DNA of 64,000 nucleotides from Erysipelotrichaceae bacterium (GCA_015058985.1 SVBH01000003.1:55662-119661); one strand, 5' to 3'; positions 39,015-49,333 are shown, counted from the stretch's first letter. Numbers and translations: made by a program. The notes: generated from the sequence alone by a model not told the origin.

Positions 39015-39962
39015 TTGATGGTGATAAAATTGGAAAATCCATTTAAATATTCAAATAACAATAAAAGATATTACACAGCAGATTATTATTACAAGAATAA
39101 ATACAAAAGTAAAACAATGAAAGTAACTCTTGATGCTCATTTTTCTTGTCCTAATAGAGATGGAAAAATATCTACAGGAGGATGCAGTTATTGCTCTGAA
39201 AATGGTTCAGCTGCTAATATTATCCCTACTTCCCTAAGTTTAGAAGAACAATTTGAACACGTTAAAAATCTTCTCTCTCTAAAATGGCCAGAAGCTAAAT
39301 ACATTGCTTATTTTCAAAGTTATTCAAATACTTATGGAACTATGGAAAAAATAAAAACTACCTATGATCCATTTGTAAAAAGAAGTGATATAGTAGCTAT
39401 TGATATTGCCACTCGACCAGATTGTTTTTCCAAAGAAATTTATGACTATTTAGAAAATATCAATAAAGAAAAAGAACTTTACATAGAACTTGGACTACAA
39501 ACTAGCAACGATAACACTGCTGCACACTTTAATCGAGGTTATGAATATAAAGTTTTTGAAAACACTGTAAAAGAACTACATAAAAGAAACATAAAAGTCA
39601 TAGTACATCTAATAAATGGTTTACCAAATGAAACAGAAGAAGATATGTTACAAACGATAAAAGATATCAACAAATTACCTATCCATGGAATTAAATTTCA
39701 TATGCTAGGAATTATGAAACATACTTTATATGAAAAAGAAGACTTTCCTTTATTGGAACAAGACGAATACCTTAACATCCTAGTGAAACAATTAGAAATA
39801 TTAAAAGAAGATATTGTTGTCTATCGTATCTGTTCTGATCCTGATAAAGATTCCTTAATCAGACCTTTATGGTTAAATAAAAAGAAAGCAGTTCATAACA
39901 ATTTAGATAAACTGCTTTCTTCATTAAATACATATCAAGGACGACTTAACGTCCATAAGTAG
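39015..39962 (+). CDS. Radical SAM protein (YtqA/TIGR01212-like)
   Basis: VTLDAHFSCPNRDGKISTGGCSYC; DIATRPDCFS; ELGLQTSND; GIKFHMLGIMKHT. Confidence 0.9.
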   Translation: MMVIKLENPFKYSNNNKRYYTADYYYKNKYKSKTMKVTLDAHFSCPNRDGKISTGGCSYCSENGSAANIIPTSLSLEEQFEHVKNLLSLKWPEAKYIAYFQSYSNTYGTMEKIKTTYDPFVKRSDIVAIDIATRPDCFSKEIYDYLENINKEKELYIELGLQTSNDNTAAHFNRGYEYKVFENTVKELHKRNIKVIVHLINGLPNETEEDMLQTIKDINKLPIHGIKFHMLGIMKHTLYEKEDFPLLEQDEYLNILVKQLEILKEDIVVYRICSDPDKDSLIRPLWLNKKKAVHNNLDKLLSSLNTYQGRLNVHK

Positions 39963-42297
39963 AAAGACTTATTTCTTCCTTATCAATCTTTTGACCTATT
40001 AAATGAGATCTAAACTCCTCAGGTAAATACTTGTATACCTCTGGAGTTATTTCTTTTTGCTCTAAATTTGCAATCTTCAAATTGCCATTTAGACTTTTAG
40101 ATAAAACAATATAAGGTCTTTTACTTCCTGTTTCTACACTAATATAAACTGGTTTACTATGGAAAGAACATGCATTGTACATTAATACATCATATTCTCT
40201 TTCTTCATCTAACGCAGTTTCTCCTATAACACCTTTTTTAATTAAAGCATTTAATGATCTTCTATCAAAAACATCTTGAGGAGCTACGCCATCTTTATAA
40301 ACGGTTAAAAGGCAATCAACAATTTTCTTTTGACCTTCTGATAAAGAATTATAAATCTTATCGTTTGCTAAGTCTTGAACATTAATTCCATTAACATCAA
40401 ATTTACTAACAGATACTTTTGTTTTCTTAGAATCAATAGCAGGTTTAACTTGATCTTCCCTTGCTGTTTCAATTTTTACAGGCAAATATGATTCTTGTTC
40501 TTTTTTATTCAACTGATCGACAATATCTTGATTTAGTTCGCCATACTTAGCATATTTTTCTTCTATGTCTTTCTTATGTGAAAGTTTAAAATTTTTAACT
40601 AATGCTTCAATTTCTGTAAAAGGCATCACCTTATTAGGATCATCATCATTTCTTTTAATAACTTTAAGTGCCTCAAATCCTTCTAAAACATATTCATGTT
40701 CATAAAGAGACTTAGCAGCTTTCATAATTATTTCAATTTCTTTTGATTTTTTTTCAGCAACTTCGACACTTCCATATGATAACCAATTTTTAGAAAGTTC
40801 AAACTTTAATTTTGAATCAAGATAGGATTCAAGTAAACCAACATTTCCAACACTTGCTTTTATTGATAATATTTCATTTTCTAATTTTTTTATCTTTTCT
40901 TCCATAGTATATGGAGTTAATTCTAATTCATGTGTTAAATCATAATATCTATCAAATTGTTCTTGATCAAATTCGTCATATTTATCAGTAGTGAAGTCTT
41001 GCAATTCTTCATAACCATTTAAATAACTCTCTATTAAAAGATTACTTTCAATAAGTTTAACTTTATCACTAGCAAATGAAATTTCATAAGAAATTCCTGA
41101 AGCTTTTTGTTTTTCTTCTAAAGTTAATTCTCTTTCCTTACTTATTTCATTCAAGACACGTTTTTCATCCAACAACTTTTTAGCTTCAAGATAATTTTCA
41201 GGATTCTCTATTACCTTCTTCAAAGTTGGATCAGTAGTAGGAGGAGGATTTAAAATTTCTTCAACCTTTTCAAACAACGATTCAACAGTTTCACCTTTAT
41301 AATAATCAGAGAAATATTCAAACATTTTATCTTTTTTCTCTAATTGTTTATTGATATTATCCAACTCTTTACCCATGACTTCCATGACTTCCCATTCACC
41401 AACTTTTCCAGTGAAAAATGTAATCACAGATTTATCATAATTATCTCTAGCATCAGCTAATAATTTTTGTTTCTCTTTTGAAGAAAGTTTTTTATTGCTT
41501 TCTATTTGGGTGCAAACATTATCGTAATCTAATACTAAATTTTGATAGACATTATATAACTGAACTGTTTTTTCGTTAATGAGATCTAACTCTTTAAGTC
41601 CATCACTCTCAATTACAATTTTAAACAACTTCATATAATCAGTAGCTTTTTCTAAAAACTTTTTCTCATCAACATCAAAATTTTCCACCTTAATTTCTTC
41701 TTTATCTCCAGGCTCTGTTTTTAATTTTGGTTCAGTTAAAACCTTTTTTTCCTTTGGTTCATCTAAGGTTATCTCTACTTTTGGTTCAGGTTTGACTTCC
41801 TTTCTTATACCTTTTTCTTCACAAAGTTCATCAAACCTTTTTTGCAACCATTTATCAATGGAAGAACCAAAAATTTCATTTTCATTTTTACCTAAGTTTT
41901 CTTCAAGAAATATCAAGTCTTTTAATTCTTGAAACATACCATCAAATATTTTCTCAGCAGCCTCAAAATAATTATCATTTCGAAAAAGTCTATAAGCTAC
42001 TCTTGCTTTATCATAAAGTTTATCTCGGTCATCCTTTTGTTTTTGTATTTCAGCTTCCTTTTCGATTTTTGCAAGATTTTTATCTATTTGTTTGTCTATA
42101 TCTTTATTAGATAATTGCGACGTACCTTTAAATATTGAATTAAAAGCCATGGCTGGGCCAAATAAAGCAGTAAGAATTCCCTTTGAAATTCCTTTTCCCT
42201 CTTTTTGCATTTTTTCCAAATATGGCATTAAAAATCTATATCCAACGAATTGAAGGGCTCCATATCCTAATGCAGTAGCAATCATTCCAACTATCAT
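39946..42297 (-). CDS. Large membrane-anchored coiled-coil protein, unknown
   Basis: N-terminal TM, long charged helical region, C-terminal globular segment. Confidence 0.65.
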   Translation of the reverse strand: MIVGMIATALGYGALQFVGYRFLMPYLEKMQKEGKGISKGILTALFGPAMAFNSIFKGTSQLSNKDIDKQIDKNLAKIEKEAEIQKQKDDRDKLYDKARVAYRLFRNDNYFEAAEKIFDGMFQELKDLIFLEENLGKNENEIFGSSIDKWLQKRFDELCEEKGIRKEVKPEPKVEITLDEPKEKKVLTEPKLKTEPGDKEEIKVENFDVDEKKFLEKATDYMKLFKIVIESDGLKELDLINEKTVQLYNVYQNLVLDYDNVCTQIESNKKLSSKEKQKLLADARDNYDKSVITFFTGKVGEWEVMEVMGKELDNINKQLEKKDKMFEYFSDYYKGETVESLFEKVEEILNPPPTTDPTLKKVIENPENYLEAKKLLDEKRVLNEISKERELTLEEKQKASGISYEISFASDKVKLIESNLLIESYLNGYEELQDFTTDKYDEFDQEQFDRYYDLTHELELTPYTMEEKIKKLENEILSIKASVGNVGLLESYLDSKLKFELSKNWLSYGSVEVAEKKSKEIEIIMKAAKSLYEHEYVLEGFEALKVIKRNDDDPNKVMPFTEIEALVKNFKLSHKKDIEEKYAKYGELNQDIVDQLNKKEQESYLPVKIETAREDQVKPAIDSKKTKVSVSKFDVNGINVQDLANDKIYNSLSEGQKKIVDCLLTVYKDGVAPQDVFDRRSLNALIKKGVIGETALDEEREYDVLMYNACSFHSKPVYISVETGSKRPYIVLSKSLNGNLKIANLEQKEITPEVYKYLPEEFRSHLIGQKIDKEEISLSTYGR

Positions 42298-42421
42298 ACT
42301 TACCCCTCCCTATAATTTAATTATACATTATAATTAATTTAAAGACATCAAAAAAAGCTTTCTATGTTGTTAATTAAAGATTGTTACATATTGACAAAAA
42401 GAAAAAGGGCTATGCCCTTTT

Positions 42422-44848
42422 TTAATTTCTTGATAAGATTTCTTTAGTTGCTTTCGCAATATTTTTTTCTTTATTATTGAAAATAATATAGTCTTTATAA
42501 ATCTCGATTTTATCACCAAATTCTTGTTTTAAAGCATCCTTTTCAGCAATAGTTAATCCTTTAACTAAACATACTTTGTGCTTAGAATTAATATTATCAA
42601 TTACTTCTATTCTTGTCTTAGTAACATTAATGCTTTGAATTGGATCTCTAATTACTTGAATTCTTTCATTTCCATTTGTAGAAACATACAAATCATGATT
42701 TAATTTTCTTTCAATAATGTTTTCAACTTTTGACTGTTCTGACTTAGTATAATCTGCTTCATATTTTTCTCCAATAGGTTTAACAAACTTTTTAACTTGA
42801 GACATTTTTACACCCATTGCAGTAAATATACCTACTGGTAATCCTTCAGATCCATAGACCTCTATTAAATCATAAATAAATTTTTGCTTATCATTTAATT
42901 TTTTATATTCATTTTCAGTTAATTCACCTAATTCATATTTTCTATAATTAACTTTTTTAAATTTTTCAGGAGCGTCAGAAATAGCGATAACTTGTGCACC
43001 ATCACCAGTTAAAGATGTAGCAAGAACTTTAGGTTCTTCCTCAATTTCTACTTCTTTTGGTTCTTCAACTAAATCTGCTGGTTCTTCTTCAACAACTTCT
43101 TCTTTTAGTTCTTCTAAATTATCCAACTTTTCTTCTTCTAATTCTTTATTTTCATCAATATTCTCATCAAATTCTTTGACTAATTCTTCTAAATTATTCA
43201 ATGTTTCTTCTTCAATAGCTTCTTCTATTTCATTTTCAATTGTTTCTTCTTTTTTGATTTCTTCAGAGAAACCTAAATATCTAGTGTTGATTAAGGAATT
43301 CATATAAACTAAGAATTCATCTTCTTTTACCTTTGCTTCTGATACAACAGGATATTTACCAACTAGTTTATCTAATTGTTCTTTCAAATCGCTATTTTCA
43401 TCCTCTGTAAAATTATATTTTTCTGTTGCGACTTCAATAGCATCTTCATAAACGTAATATCCCATAGATTTCAATTCTTCTATATTTTTATTTTCTGGGA
43501 TATGTAAACAAAACATATCATTTCTAACTTCTTTTAATTGTCTAATTTTAGCTTCTACATGAATTAATTCTTTTTGGTTTTCTCTTAATGAATTAATATT
43601 TTTATCAACAATCACATTAACTAGATCTGCATATTTTAAATTTTCATCATTTTTTAAAAGTAATTCTACAGAAGGTATTAATGTTTCATTACAAACTTTA
43701 TTAACTACACTTAATCCTTTTATTTTAACGTTTGCTATTCTTTCATTTTCTTGTATTTTCTTCGCTAAATCTAACAAATGAGAAACTCTTTCATTTTCCT
43801 CAACACCAGTATCATTAATTATTTGAGGTAATTCAGCACATAATTGTTCCATATCCATCAATTGATTTTCTAAAGACAATTTAATATTTAATTCATCTAA
43901 CATATGCATCAATTCTTCTTTATCACTAGCATTAAAATTAGATAACTCAATTATTTCTTTCTCATTGTTTTCTACTAATTCTTCTAATTTTAAATTTTCC
44001 TCAATGCTATATATTTCTTTAATTAAATCATAAGCAGATATCATCTCAGTAACTGAATTGAAATGTCCATCAATTGTTTTTAAACTATCCTCTAAATTAT
44101 TAATATTTATGCCAAATTCTTCTTCGTAAGCTACAACTTCATTTTTCAATATATTGTGTCTATTTTGAATTCTTTTATGTACTTCTGCATAAATATCTTC
44201 AATATCTATAACCTTTTCACTGGCAGCTGCTAATTGTTTCTCAACCACTTTGTAGTTATCCATTGGATTAATTTTTTCAAGTTCATTTGTTCTTTGATTT
44301 AATTTAGCATCAATGAAAAATTCAAGATTTTGCATTAATGTTTTGTGTGCTATAGTATCTTCTTCAACACTATAAATATCTTTCTTCAAAGTAGAAATAT
44401 TTTGCATATAATTGCTTTTCACATCAAAATTTTTAATAATTGTAGATAATTCATAATCAGTAGCAATTTTTAAAGATCTATTTCTAATACCATTAAAATC
44501 CATTTTTGATCCATCTTCTCTTGCCTCTTTAATTTGTTGTAAAGCGTAATACTTAGCAAGATTGACTTCTTTTTGAGATAAACCTAATTTCTTAGCTTTT
44601 TTTGTAATTTTCTTAGGAATAGAATATTCAGGAATAGAATTCTTAATTACTGACTTAGAAGTAAAAGCTGGAAACCATAAAGTTTTTTCAATAACATTTA
44701 ATGCTCCATTTAAAAACTTCTTGAATCCTTTATTTTCTTTGTTCTTCTCCATTCTTTTTTTGTTGTCTTCTACTATAGTATCATAAGCTAAAACATTTCC
44801 TACAGTATAAGCAACTCCACCTATTGCTAGTAAAACTATTGATAACAT
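42422..44848 (-). CDS. Large membrane-anchored coiled-coil protein, unknown; layout similar to 39946..42297
   Basis: N-terminal TM, coiled coil, EPxEE-rich linker, C-terminal domain with LNDKQKFIYDLIEVYGSEGLPVGIF. Confidence 0.65.
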   Translation of the reverse strand: MLSIVLLAIGGVAYTVGNVLAYDTIVEDNKKRMEKNKENKGFKKFLNGALNVIEKTLWFPAFTSKSVIKNSIPEYSIPKKITKKAKKLGLSQKEVNLAKYYALQQIKEAREDGSKMDFNGIRNRSLKIATDYELSTIIKNFDVKSNYMQNISTLKKDIYSVEEDTIAHKTLMQNLEFFIDAKLNQRTNELEKINPMDNYKVVEKQLAAASEKVIDIEDIYAEVHKRIQNRHNILKNEVVAYEEEFGININNLEDSLKTIDGHFNSVTEMISAYDLIKEIYSIEENLKLEELVENNEKEIIELSNFNASDKEELMHMLDELNIKLSLENQLMDMEQLCAELPQIINDTGVEENERVSHLLDLAKKIQENERIANVKIKGLSVVNKVCNETLIPSVELLLKNDENLKYADLVNVIVDKNINSLRENQKELIHVEAKIRQLKEVRNDMFCLHIPENKNIEELKSMGYYVYEDAIEVATEKYNFTEDENSDLKEQLDKLVGKYPVVSEAKVKEDEFLVYMNSLINTRYLGFSEEIKKEETIENEIEEAIEEETLNNLEELVKEFDENIDENKELEEEKLDNLEELKEEVVEEEPADLVEEPKEVEIEEEPKVLATSLTGDGAQVIAISDAPEKFKKVNYRKYELGELTENEYKKLNDKQKFIYDLIEVYGSEGLPVGIFTAMGVKMSQVKKFVKPIGEKYEADYTKSEQSKVENIIERKLNHDLYVSTNGNERIQVIRDPIQSINVTKTRIEVIDNINSKHKVCLVKGLTIAEKDALKQEFGDKIEIYKDYIIFNNKEKNIAKATKEILSRN

Positions 44849-44960
44849 TTATACCACTCCAATCTAACAGAGAATATTTTATCATCCTAGATAAAACACT
44901 ACATTAATTTAGATTTTCTTTGTGGATAACTAAAACAAAAAAAAGAGACCTTTCGATCTC

Positions 44961-47354
44961 TTATCTTATTTGAGCGTTTAAGTTAAGTACTAAAGTCTCT
45001 ATTATTTTCTTATGAACGGAAGTAACTTCATTGTCAGTCAATGTTTTATTGATATCTTGATAAACAATATTTAACGCTAATGATTTATATCCTTTATCAA
45101 CATGTTCACCTTTATATTCATCAAAAGGAGTTACATCAACAACTATTTCTCTACCAGTTTTCTTGATTAAACGAATTACTTCTTCGCTAGTAATTTCTTC
45201 TTTTAATAGTAAAGCCACATCTCTACTCATTGAAGGATAAGAAGGAAGTTTCTTGTACTTAGTATCACTAGTTTTAATATTCAATAGGCCTATCAAGTCA
45301 ATTTCCATTACTACTGTCTTATCTACTTTATATTCTTTATACATAAGTGGATGAACTTCTCCAATAACTGCGACTACTTTTTTATCGATAGATACTAAAG
45401 CACTTCTATATGGATGATAGAATTTGCTATCACTCAATGGTTTATAACTAACTCTAGAACTAGCAATACCTAATTGTTTTAATAAACTTTCAAATAATCC
45501 TTTAGCAGTAAAATAATCACTATTTTTCTTATTTAACCAATCAGTTTTATCTAACTTATTAGATAAAGCAACAGCAAGTCTTTCATAACTACCATTTTCA
45601 GTATAAATATTAGATATCTCAAAAATATTTACATTTTTAACTTGTCTAGCTTGGTTATACTCAACTGTATTTAGCAAAGTTGGAAGAATTGATTTTCTTA
45701 AGAACTCTTTATCTTTTCCTAAAGCTGACATAAGTTTAATAGGTTCGTCTTTAGTAGAGAAAACATCAAAATATGGACTATGTTTTTCATCTGTTAAAGT
45801 GTAAGTTAAAACTTCATTTATTCCATTAGACATCATGAATTCTCTAATTTGTTTTCTTCTTATTTGAACAGGAGTTAATTCTCCTATTGCATCCATATCA
45901 TTAGGTAAAGTAGATGTTAAATGATCATATCCTTCAATTCTAATAATTTCTTCAATTAAATCTTCAGGAATACTAATATCATTTCTATAAGAAGGAACTT
46001 TTACTTCAAAGTGATTACTTTCCTCTTTGTAATAAAAACTTAATCTGTCAAAACAATCTTTAACTTCTTTATTAGAGAAAGAAGTTCCTAAAACAGCATT
46101 AATCTTGTCAGTAGAAATACCAATCGTCTTTTCTCTATATTTTACTCTATCATACACAGCCACTTCTTCAATATCATCACCATCAGCAAGTTCTCTTACC
46201 ATAGTAGTAGCATATTCCATAACTTTAGCAAATTGAGTTACATCTAAACCTTTAATATATCTAGCGCTTGCATCAGAGAATAATTGTAATCTATTAGCAG
46301 TTTTCCTAATTGATACTCCATTGAATGAAGCTACTTCAATAACGATATTTTTAGTATTTTCATCAATCATTGTATTATTAAGTCCCATGACCCCTGCTAA
46401 ACAACCAGGTTCACCAGCAATAGTTACTACTAAATCATTAGGTAAGATTTCGATACTATTATCATCTAATGTTTTAACTTCCATATGCATATCATCTCTA
46501 ATAACAAAGTTATTACCTTTTAATTTATCATAATCATACATATGAATTGGTTGACCAAATAAAAGCATTAAATAATTGGAAATATCAACAATGTTATTGA
46601 TTGGTCTTAACCCAGATCCAATTAAAGCACTTTGTAACCATTTAGGTGATTCCTTAATCTTGATATTATTGATTTTTCTGACTGAGAAATAATCACATTT
46701 TTCAGTATTTGAGAAAGCACTTATTTTAGTAATTCTTCCCTTATTAGCAACTGTTTTAGCAAAATCAACTTTCATCTTTCTATTCATAATAGCCGCAACA
46801 TCTTTTGCTAAATTATATAAAGATTGACAATCTCCTCTATTAGGAGTTAGTGATACCTCTAAAAGTACATCGTCAAGTCCCATATAAGCTAAAGGATTTT
46901 CATCTCCAACAGGAGCATCAACATCTAAGACATGAATTCCTTTTTTCTCTTCTTCACTAATATATTTTTCTTCAACACCAAGTTCGCCTAAAGAACAAAT
47001 CATACCATTAGATTCAACTCCTCTAATAGCAGATTTTTTAATAGTTAAATCTATTGCAGGTAAATAAGCTCCTTCTTTAGCTACAACAACTTTTTGACCA
47101 GCAGCAACATTAGGAGCACCACAGACTATTTGTTTAGTTTCTTTTCCTAAATTAACTTGGCAGACATTTAAATGATCACTATCAGGATGTGGTTCTTTTT
47201 TCTCTACATAACCAATAACTAAATTAGTTCCTCTAGCAAGATAAGAAATTTCTTCAACTTCAAGTCCAGCTTCTGTAATAGTTTTAGAAAGAACTTCAAT
47301 GTCAATTCCTTCGATATCAACTAAACTTGATAACCATTTATAACTAACTCTCAT
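44961..47354 (-). CDS. pheT: Phenylalanyl-tRNA synthetase beta subunit
   Basis: MRVSYKWLSSLVDI; tRNA-binding domain VCQVNLG; C-terminal anticodon-binding-like domain. Confidence 0.96.
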   Translation of the reverse strand: MRVSYKWLSSLVDIEGIDIEVLSKTITEAGLEVEEISYLARGTNLVIGYVEKKEPHPDSDHLNVCQVNLGKETKQIVCGAPNVAAGQKVVVAKEGAYLPAIDLTIKKSAIRGVESNGMICSLGELGVEEKYISEEEKKGIHVLDVDAPVGDENPLAYMGLDDVLLEVSLTPNRGDCQSLYNLAKDVAAIMNRKMKVDFAKTVANKGRITKISAFSNTEKCDYFSVRKINNIKIKESPKWLQSALIGSGLRPINNIVDISNYLMLLFGQPIHMYDYDKLKGNNFVIRDDMHMEVKTLDDNSIEILPNDLVVTIAGEPGCLAGVMGLNNTMIDENTKNIVIEVASFNGVSIRKTANRLQLFSDASARYIKGLDVTQFAKVMEYATTMVRELADGDDIEEVAVYDRVKYREKTIGISTDKINAVLGTSFSNKEVKDCFDRLSFYYKEESNHFEVKVPSYRNDISIPEDLIEEIIRIEGYDHLTSTLPNDMDAIGELTPVQIRRKQIREFMMSNGINEVLTYTLTDEKHSPYFDVFSTKDEPIKLMSALGKDKEFLRKSILPTLLNTVEYNQARQVKNVNIFEISNIYTENGSYERLAVALSNKLDKTDWLNKKNSDYFTAKGLFESLLKQLGIASSRVSYKPLSDSKFYHPYRSALVSIDKKVVAVIGEVHPLMYKEYKVDKTVVMEIDLIGLLNIKTSDTKYKKLPSYPSMSRDVALLLKEEITSEEVIRLIKKTGREIVVDVTPFDEYKGEHVDKGYKSLALNIVYQDINKTLTDNEVTSVHKKIIETLVLNLNAQIR

Positions 47355-47356
47355 CT

Positions 47357-48388
47357 TTAGTTCTCCTTTCCAAATTGACTTAAGAATCTTAAATCATTGC
47401 TATATAAAAGTCTTATATCATCAATACCATATCTAAGTAAAGCAACTCTATCAATACCTAGACCAAAAGCAAATCCTTGGTATACTTCAGGATCAAAACC
47501 AGACATTCTTAAAACATTAGGATGAACCATACCTGCTCCTAAAACTTCAATCCATCCAGTTCCTTTACACATAGGACATCCTTTCCCTCCGCATTTACCA
47601 CATGAAACATCTACTTCTACTGATGGTTCTGTAAATGGGAAATAACTAGATCTAAATTTAACTTTACGATCATTACCAAACATCTTTTTAGCAAACAACT
47701 CTAAAGTTCCTTTTAAATCAGACATTGTAACGTTTTTATCAACTACTAAACCTTCAATTTGATTAAATTGATGTGAGTGAGTAGCATCGTCATCATCTTT
47801 TCGATAAACTTTTCCAGGACAAATAATTTTAACTGGACCTTTGCCATTTAAAGATAACATTGTTCTAGCTTGAACAGGAGAAGTATGAGTTCTCAAAAGT
47901 CTTGTTTCATCAATATAGAAAGTATCTTGCATATCTCTTGCAGGGTGATCTTTAGGTAAGTTTAACATTTCAAAGTTATATAAATCTTCTTCTACTTCTG
48001 GACCCTCTTTTACTGTATATCCCATACCCAAGAAAACTTGAGTGATTTCATCATTGATAATACTAATAGGATGCTTGCTACCCCTAGCAAAATCATCTCC
48101 AGGCATTGTAATATCAATTCTTTCACTTTCTAGTTTTGCACTTAATTCTTTTTCTTCAATTTCTGCTCTTTTACTTTCAATTAAATTAGTTACTTTTTCT
48201 TTAAGCTCATTAACAGTCTTACCAAAAGTAATCTTTTCTTCAACAGGTAAATCTTTCATCTTTACCATAAGTCCTGAAATAAGTCCCTTTTTACTTAAAT
48301 ACTTATTACGAACTTCTCCTAATTCATTACTATTAGAAACTTTTTCTAAATCTAAAGTAACTTCTCTTATAATTTGTTCTTGTTCCAT
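47357..48388 (-). CDS. pheS: Phenylalanyl-tRNA synthetase alpha subunit
   Basis: [52 protein letters not shown]. Confidence 0.97.
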   Translation of the reverse strand: MEQEQIIREVTLDLEKVSNSNELGEVRNKYLSKKGLISGLMVKMKDLPVEEKITFGKTVNELKEKVTNLIESKRAEIEEKELSAKLESERIDITMPGDDFARGSKHPISIINDEITQVFLGMGYTVKEGPEVEEDLYNFEMLNLPKDHPARDMQDTFYIDETRLLRTHTSPVQARTMLSLNGKGPVKIICPGKVYRKDDDDATHSHQFNQIEGLVVDKNVTMSDLKGTLELFAKKMFGNDRKVKFRSSYFPFTEPSVEVDVSCGKCGGKGCPMCKGTGWIEVLGAGMVHPNVLRMSGFDPEVYQGFAFGLGIDRVALLRYGIDDIRLLYSNDLRFLSQFGKEN

Positions 48389-48424
48389 ATTTTCCTCCTA
48401 AAACAAATAAAAAAATTATCAATC

Positions 48425-48640
48425 CATAGGAACGAAAAAAGTCGCGGTACCATCCTACTTCATGATAATTATCATGCACTTAATTTTCCTTTAACGCAGG
48501 TAACGTTGCTTATTAGGCACACTCCAAGGTGAATTCAATAATCTTAGTTATGGAAAAACTTTCAGCCGCTGATTTTTCCTCTCTTTTTAACCAGTTTTTA
48601 TTTACTAGTCCTCTTCAACATTTATGTTACTATTATATTA
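48425..48640 (-). promoter_or_regulatory. T-box leader of pheST
   Basis: T-box AGGATGGTACCGCG on minus strand (48443-48456); candidate UUC specifier in GAATTCACC near 48528-48536. Confidence 0.85.
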
Positions 48641-48702
48641 TTTATTGCTCTTATAATCAAGAAAATTAAACAAATCTAAGAAAAAGTTGATAAATAGTCG
48701 AG

Positions 48703-48731
48703 ACCAATTATTATTACATTTATGTTAAAAT
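48703..48731 (+). promoter_or_regulatory. Promoter of small-toxin cassette 3
   Basis: ACCAAT-N17-TAAAAT. Confidence 0.45.
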
Positions 48732-48847
48732 TAAAAAGTCAGCAGAAGTAGATAGCTGACATTTGTTAGATGGACTTAAAGCAGAAATGTCAGTAAGTCT
48801 TTTTTTCTTCTGCTTGACAGGAAGGAGTTACCATTAGATGTTATAGA

Positions 48848-48937
48848 ATGGTTGATAATATTGTTAGTTTAATAGAACTAGTCATTCTTTATAATATTCT
48901 AGAATTAATATTCGAAAATAAAAAAAGAGTCGACTAG
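48848..48937 (+). CDS. 29-aa hydrophobic peptide, candidate type I toxin (cassette 3)
   Basis: MVDNIVSLIELVILYNILELIFENKKRVD; preceded by GGAAGGAG and mini-ORF ATG-TTA-TAG (48838-48846) ending 1 nt before the ATG. Confidence 0.6.
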   Translation: MVDNIVSLIELVILYNILELIFENKKRVD

Positions 48938-48995
48938 ACTCCACCAGTCCATCTAACTCTATAATTATTATATGCGATATTTATTGATTTGTAAA
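48920..48995 (-). ncRNA. Candidate antisense antitoxin RNA (cassette 3)
   Basis: minus-strand TTTACA (48990-48995)-N17-TATAAT (48967-48972); hairpin then T7 opposite A7 48920-48926. Confidence 0.55.
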
Positions 48996-49026
48996 TACGA
49001 TGAGAAAAAGACAAGACATAATTGAA

Positions 49027-49055
49027 ACCAATTTACATTCAAATTATTATATAAT
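49027..49055 (+). promoter_or_regulatory. Promoter of small-toxin cassette 2
   Basis: ACCAAT-N17-TATAAT. Confidence 0.55.
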
Positions 49056-49161
49056 AAAAAAGCCAGTAGAATTAATGTTCTCACTGGTAATAGAGGATAA
49101 GGGACTTTAATACTATTGCTAGTCTAGAATAGATTCTATCTGGCTAGAAAGGATTCATAAT

Positions 49162-49254
49162 ATGATTGAAGTCATTTTTGATATTATTATACTAACTCTA
49201 TCTTGTTATCTATTTAGCATCATTTATATTATATTAAAAAAAGATAGCAAGTAA
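49162..49254 (+). CDS. 30-aa hydrophobic peptide, candidate type I toxin (cassette 2)
   Basis: MIEVIFDIIILTLSCYLFSIIYIILKKDSK; homologous to 28369..28470; AGAAAGG RBS. Confidence 0.7.
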   Translation: MIEVIFDIIILTLSCYLFSIIYIILKKDSK

Positions 49255-49319
49255 CTTTACTCAGCCATAGTCCCTTATCTATCTATGTTTATTATATGAT
49301 AATATTTTCATTTTGTAAA
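49236..49319 (-). ncRNA. Candidate antisense antitoxin RNA (cassette 2)
   Basis: minus-strand TTTACA (49314-49319)-N17-TATAAT (49291-49296); T7 opposite A7 49236-49242. Confidence 0.55.
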
Positions 49320-49333
49320 TATTGCTGATAATG

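Noticed and set aside
28239-49319. Cassettes 1 and 2 as an insertion sequence/MITE
   Set aside because: No terminal inverted repeats or target duplications at the edges; similarity is organised as promoter-ORF-antisense units instead.
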